From: Rhynchosporium graminicola
Lineage: Eukaryota > Ascomycota > Leotiomycetes > Helotiales > Ploettnerulaceae
Direction: 5' to 3'
DNA length: 64,000 nucleotides
NCBI GenBank assembly: GCA_900074885.1
Contig: FJUW01000021.1
Location: 434,001 to 498,000 of the forward strand
Positions 59,520 through 64,000 of the stretch are shown piece by piece (the stretch's first letter is position 1; every line of letters starts with the position of its first letter). The translations under genes and the position numbers were made by a program. The notes below the pieces were generated by a model that was not told where the DNA came from, made no database searches, and saw only the letters and a list, made by a program, of their open reading frames with translations.

Positions 59520-61117
59520 CGTGTCGAGAGGAAGATGCTTGTGAAACGACGCTCCTCGAATGTTGACGGGGAAATAATTGCAATGTCAGGAGATCATTTC
59601 TCATTTGCTAATCGGATATTTTCTGCAAACATTAGGAAGATGGGTAGGTAGGGTAACATCCTCGGGAACAACTTCTTCGTGTTCGCGCTTGAAGGGGGTG
59701 GAGGCAGATTACTCACCCTGATTAGTGTAAACCTATATAAATCTAGATCGATTATTAGCTACTATAATAGTAAGTACACTAGATAGCACATGGTTTCCTA
59801 AGATTGCATTCGACTTGATGTAAACTAAGAGGCCTAAGATGACTAATAAAGCGAAGTAGAGTTTGATAATAGTGGATATAATCCTAAGCAAATGCTTCGC
59901 AACAGACAGGGACTTTGACATGTAGGTTTGAGGCCAGAGAGGTATTGATCGGAAGTTTGTGGAGCTGTCGCATGACATCATTACTACATCCTTAAACTTA
60001 TATATCAAAAGTCGTAAAACATGACATACACGTCCAGACATTAGCATTTCATTATCGTAAAGATTCCACACAGGATAGTACTTACACTGACTAGCGATGA
60101 TTTGCCAGGAAAACCTTTCAAGGCAGCAAACCAACATAGTCTTGAAGTCACTAGCAGCCCCTTTGTTATTACAATCGCGTCAGTATCGCCCTATCCAGAT
60201 ATGAGCAAGTTTAGCCTGTCCTGGTCTCTCCATAAGTCGGCTATATTTCACTAGCTGAAGCTTATTATGATCATTGTGGCTCTCGGTAAAGCTTGTTGTT
60301 TTCGCTTACGCTCGACGAAGTGGCAAGGTATTAATTAGATTCGACTCATTTGAGGCCGATGACGAGGCACAACTCAGATTCCGCAATTCCAAATAAATAC
60401 CTTGAGAAGTCAATAATGGATTGTAAGGGATATACAAAGCCTGGTTGGAAAGTTGTTAGTAGGGAGCCTCTCGCTATAGTTTATTTAGGATATAGCAAGT
60501 AGTTATTTTATGTGTTAAATAGAGGAGAGTGATGAGGATGGTATCAACAGCCCGGAAGATTATGCCAGTTCAAAGCCCGGCTATCAATTACTCGCACTTG
60601 CACATTCTTTATTATATTCGGAATCTTGCTTGCTTGGACTATTCTCTGGTGCTAGCGATAGAATTATCATTATTCCTAATATACCATGGATATAGTGAGG
60701 ATGATGCACAGAGGTAGGCAGGTCAGGTAGATAGTGGGGATACGTTAGCAAAATGCCTAGCTCTGCCAACCTCAATATCTAATTCCCTCTCTTTTTTCCC
60801 TGGAACATGTAGATGTTTTGAAGGGCACGGCAATCTTGACTCGCACAGACACCAATATAACAAAACAAATCTTATCGCATTATTTAACGACTGGTTGTCA
60901 AATTTTACGAGCTATCTGAGAGATATCTCAAGTCTCGAAGCTGGCGTTCGCTTATTTCCACCTCCTTGCTTCGAAATCAATACACATTCTCGGCAAACGA
61001 GAAACACGTCTCAGCTATCTTTCCCTCAACTTCACGAAGATAGATTTCCTTCCTTTCCACTTCAGATTCCCATGATGAATGTCCTCTTCGTTGTGTACCA
61101 GCTTCATCTTCGCGATC
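59520..61117. other. Intergenic; no supported gene
   Basis: 1.6 kb upstream of two divergent genes. A 134-codon minus-strand ORF (59733-60137) has a hydrophobic stretch (FALLVILGLLVYI) but no recognisable domain. CT-rich sequence before 61079 is likely the promoter and leader of the glycosyltransferase. Confidence 0.45.
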
Positions 61118-63182
61118 ATGCCTCAATCGCACTTCCGCCGCGTGCCCGGAAACATCGTTATCCTACTAGCCTTCATTCTCCTCACAATATTCTTTTTCCG
61201 TCCTCACCAGCAATTCCCTAAATTCGATGCCGGGTCTCTGAAATCCTACCTAAATGGGACACACCCAATTCAAAAACTACAAGCGCTTGCCTCGGATCTG
61301 ACGCCGGAGTGCGAAGCTGTGATCCAATCTATCATCATGACCGAGACGCAAACCGAGTATACTACAGCGATCGAAACGCAAACACAAACGCAAACATGTC
61401 CTCTCCTCCCAACACCCACTCCCTCACTAGAAACGCCAATTGTTCATCCCCCTCCAATCAGTTCTGAAGATCTCACTCCAGAACAGCTCTCCATCGCCCG
61501 CCTCCGCACTCTCGGCATAACACTCATAATCAAAACCGGAGCTCAAGAAGTCTCACACCTCTCTATCGCCATCGGCACCACACTCCGGTACCTGGACCCC
61601 TCCGACCTGCTCATCTTCTCCGACTTACAATCCTCGCTCGGCCCCTTCCTCATCCACGACGCGCTCCGAAACGTCGATCAAGCGCTCAAGGAAATAGATC
61701 CCGACTTCGCCATCTACAGAGACATCAGACGCTACCAGCGAACCGGCCAAGACATCTCAGAGCTGAAAGAAGAGCGAGCGAAAGGCGACGGGCGAGCCGG
61801 GTGGAAATTGGACAAGTATAAATTCATCCACATGGTCGAGCAGACCTTTGAGATGCGACCCGGTAGTAAATGGTACGTGTTCGTAGAAACCGATTCCTAC
61901 GTCATGTGGTCCAACCTCGCGTCCTGGCTTGCGAAACTCGATTCAAGTAAACCGCTTTATCTAGGTGCGCCGGTTATGCTGGGGGGTCAGGCGTTCGCGC
62001 ACGGTGGGAGTGGATATGTGCTGAGTAATGCGGCGATGAATAAATTGCTGGGCGAGGACCAGCCGCAGGGTTTGGCGGGGAGTTGGGATAAAAGGATGAA
62101 GCAGCATTGTTGTGGCGATTTGGCGCTGGCGATTGCGTTGAAGGAGAAAGGAGTTGATGTCCAGGGTGCGGGTCCAATGGTGCATGGTGAGAAACCGGCG
62201 ACGTTTAGCTATGGACCGGGGGAATCGTGGTGTCAGCCCGTTGTCACGATGCATCATGTTTTGCCGCACGAGGTGAGTGCGATTTGGCGGTTCGAGAGGA
62301 GGAGGGAGGTTTTGGAACCGTTGGCCAATGTGAGTCTTCCTCGTATTCAAATTTGAGGAAAAGAGGAAGAGCTGATTGTGATGATAGGAGACTATTTTCT
62401 CGGACCTGTATTTCCATTTCGTGGAGCCTTTATTGGTAGATGTGAGAGAGAATTGGGATAACATGGCCCACGGTACGACCTACTCAGTCGAGGAAAGAGA
62501 GAAGCAGGAGATCAAATGGACCGAAGAGGACAAAGAGAAAGAAGATGAAGCGGAAAAACAAAAGCCCAAAGAAGGAGAAAAAGAGAAAGCCGAAGCTGAC
62601 AAGAAAATAAAGCTGTTAGAGGAAGAAAAGCTCAAAAATGAAAAACTCAAGGACGAGAAAGACAGGAGCGAAAAGCAGAAAAACGACAAGACGAAAGATG
62701 AGATGCCAAAGAAAGAAAAGACACCAGAGGACAAGTTAAAAGAGGAGAAAGCGAAAGAGGAGAAAATCAAAGCAAAAGCCAAGATGGCAAAAGAGAGCGA
62801 AGCGGCGATTACAAAGGAAGAGAAAGCCAGAGCTGCAGAAGAAGCGAAAAACGACAAACCAAAAGAAGACCACCAATCCATCACGAAACGCACACCCTCA
62901 AACCACCCGCCACAGACGCCTCTCGAAGCCGCAGCTCACCTCTCTTTTGAAGACTGCGGCAGAGCCTGTTCCGCCGATCCAAAGTGTTTCCAATATGTCC
63001 ACGGCAACCGCGCCTGCAGGGTAGGACACTCGTTCAGGCTTGGGAAGTATGCGCCGCCTGGGAAGGGAGATGGGATAGAGTGGCGTTCGGGATGGAATCT
63101 GACGAGAATTAGAGCGTGGACTGGAGATAAGCAGAATGCGTGTACGGAGACGAAATGGCCTGATTGGGTGGTGAGGGGATGA
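61118..63182 (+). CDS. GT31-like glycosyltransferase with Lys/Glu-rich linker and Cys-rich tail
   Basis: Exons 61118-62329 and 62388-63182 (668 aa), intron 62330-62387 (GTGAGT...GATAG). A type II membrane anchor (~10-30, VILLAFILLTIFFF) suggests a Golgi lumenal enzyme; an in-frame ATG at 61079 would add 13 residues. The catalytic domain resembles the fungal fringe/GT31 (DUF604-like) group: WYVFVETDSYVMWSNLASWL with an ETD metal-binding motif (D near 259), PLYLGAPVMLGGQAFAHGGS and GYVLSNAAMNKL. Splicing joins LAN to ETIFSDLYFHFVEPLL. A ~125-residue Lys/Glu-rich, probably helical linker (~440-565) then separates it from a Cys-rich C-terminal domain (CGRACSADPKCFQYVHGNRAC...CTETKWPDW) that resembles a small PAN/apple-like lectin fold. 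Donor and acceptor sugars unknown. Confidence 0.78.
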
Positions 63183-63449
63183 AATGAGGGGAAACCGGAC
63201 AGAAAGATATGGGAAAGCAAGAATTTGATAAGAGAGCTTTATGGCTAAAGCGAACTAGAAGAGATTAGCTTTCATCCACGGCCAATTAGTCATTCCTCGA
63301 AAGGAAAGGAGAACCATGTTCAATTGCTGTGAAGAGTGCCACTTCCTCTCGACTCGACATTCTTGAACACACACAGGGTATTCATGCGCTATCCATTCAT
63401 TCCAGTATTCAGAATTGTGTCTGGTTTCTGCAAGACATTCTCATCCACC
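63183..63449. other. Short intergenic between convergent genes
   Basis: The shared 3' flank of the glycosyltransferase and the Nma111 homologue; short overlapping ORFs here are not credible. Confidence 0.5.
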
Positions 63450-64000
63450 TCAAATCCCAACCACCTCTACCCCACCACCTTCCTCTCCCTCAAAATTATC
63501 CGCCGCAATAACATTGATCCCCTCCATTCCCTCTCCCAAGATAACCTTGCCCTGTTCATACGTGACTCTCTTCCAGCCACTCTCCTCAGCAGGATCTTTA
63601 ATCCATTCCATGGTCGGGAAATAGTGATCATTCTTTTTCATGGTGATGACCCAGGGTACATTATCGAACGTCATAGCTTTGAGACGGAAATCTGCAAACA
63701 ATCACAAGATTAGCAATCAGCAAGCAGAAGTCTTGGAAGGAAAGAGATGAGCCTGGAAAAAGGGATGAGCTTACAGGTGTTATCAGGAATATCAATCACA
63801 GCCTTCAGAAAAGCCTGAAGGTCAGGCGTCGATTTTCCATTAACGTGAGTGACAAAGTTGGTAGGTGCGAGGCCGTATTGATACGCAGGACTTCCTCTCG
63901 AGCGCGCAGAAACGTATACTTCGCTGTGCAACTTGCTGATTTGTTGTCGAACGGCATGATGAGGCTTATGCAGGATCGCTCCACAGAAGCTGATAGCTCG
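63450..64000 (-). CDS. nma111: Nma111 (HtrA-type) serine protease, C-terminal part
   Basis: Partial: the 5' end lies beyond the right edge. Exons 63775-64000 and 63450-63691, intron 63692-63774 (83 bp), whose junction gives [12 protein letters not shown]. The frame entering from the edge ([57 protein letters not shown]) is the second PDZ-like region of yeast Nma111/fungal HtrA-like proteases, and the end ([20 protein letters not shown]) is the conserved C-terminus. Nma111 is a nuclear serine protease linked to lipid homeostasis and apoptosis-like death. The catalytic triad and first PDZ region are outside the window. Appears intact. Confidence 0.88.

Noticed and set aside
59733..60137. 134-codon minus-strand ORF with a hydrophobic helix
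   Set aside because: AT-rich, without family match or promoter context; likely chance.

Overview
The window looks like a chromosomal segment of a filamentous ascomycete. Genes carry short spliceosomal introns (44-123 bp, GT..AG, several with CTAAC-like branch points). Families include an Nma111-type serine protease, PRISE-like reductase, fungal NTF2-like protein, DUF1349 protein, fungal ubiquitin-like-domain protein and a patatin/NB-ARC protein. One block shows the TpA excess and CpA/TpG depletion left by repeat-induced point mutation (RIP). I would guess Leotiomycetes, but the class is not proven by anything I can see.

Region 1 (1-17.1 kb) is RIP-destroyed repeat with no usable ORF. It can be read as a three-layer nest. 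A Ty3/gypsy-like element B (268 bp LTRs at 2226-2493 and 12141-12408) sits inside the pol region of a sister element A, flanked by the 5 bp duplication AGTAC. Element A (fragments 1-2225 and 12409-16219, 3' LTR 16220-16487) sits against a degraded pogo/Fot1-like transposase on the minus strand (16488-17115). A single N at 4768 separates two near-identical 2.4 kb stretches (2362-4767 and 4769-7174), probably two overlapping contigs that were joined instead of merged.

Region 2 (18.6-38 kb) is genic: a secreted BNR/Asp-box (GH93-like) hydrolase; a 68 aa coiled-coil ORF; a DUF1349 protein; a phosphotransferase (APH family) with one frameshift, flanked by diverged direct repeats; a very large composite regulator with two Zn2Cys6-like clusters, a TALE homeodomain, C2H2 fingers and five C-terminal repeat modules; a broken DUF2235 protein; a small hypothetical protein; an NTF2-like membrane protein; and a PRISE-like NAD(P)-dependent reductase.

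Region 3 (38.4-64 kb) holds an MFS sugar porter (tail to tail with the reductase), a 4.4 kb gene-poor stretch with a diverged tandem repeat, a coiled-coil/ubiquitin-like/poly-proline protein, a stretch with an interlocked inverted repeat and a 16 bp minisatellite, a large F-box-like protein, a decayed patatin-NB-ARC (STAND/NLR-like) gene, an APC-family amino-acid permease, a GT31-like glycosyltransferase with a Lys/Glu-rich linker, and the C-terminal end of an Nma111 homologue running off the right edge.

The genes do not form a recognisable pathway or biosynthetic cluster. Single-base lesions occur in four genes, several in homopolymers, so sequencing error must be excluded before calling them pseudogenes. 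The patatin/NB-ARC gene has the strongest case for real decay.
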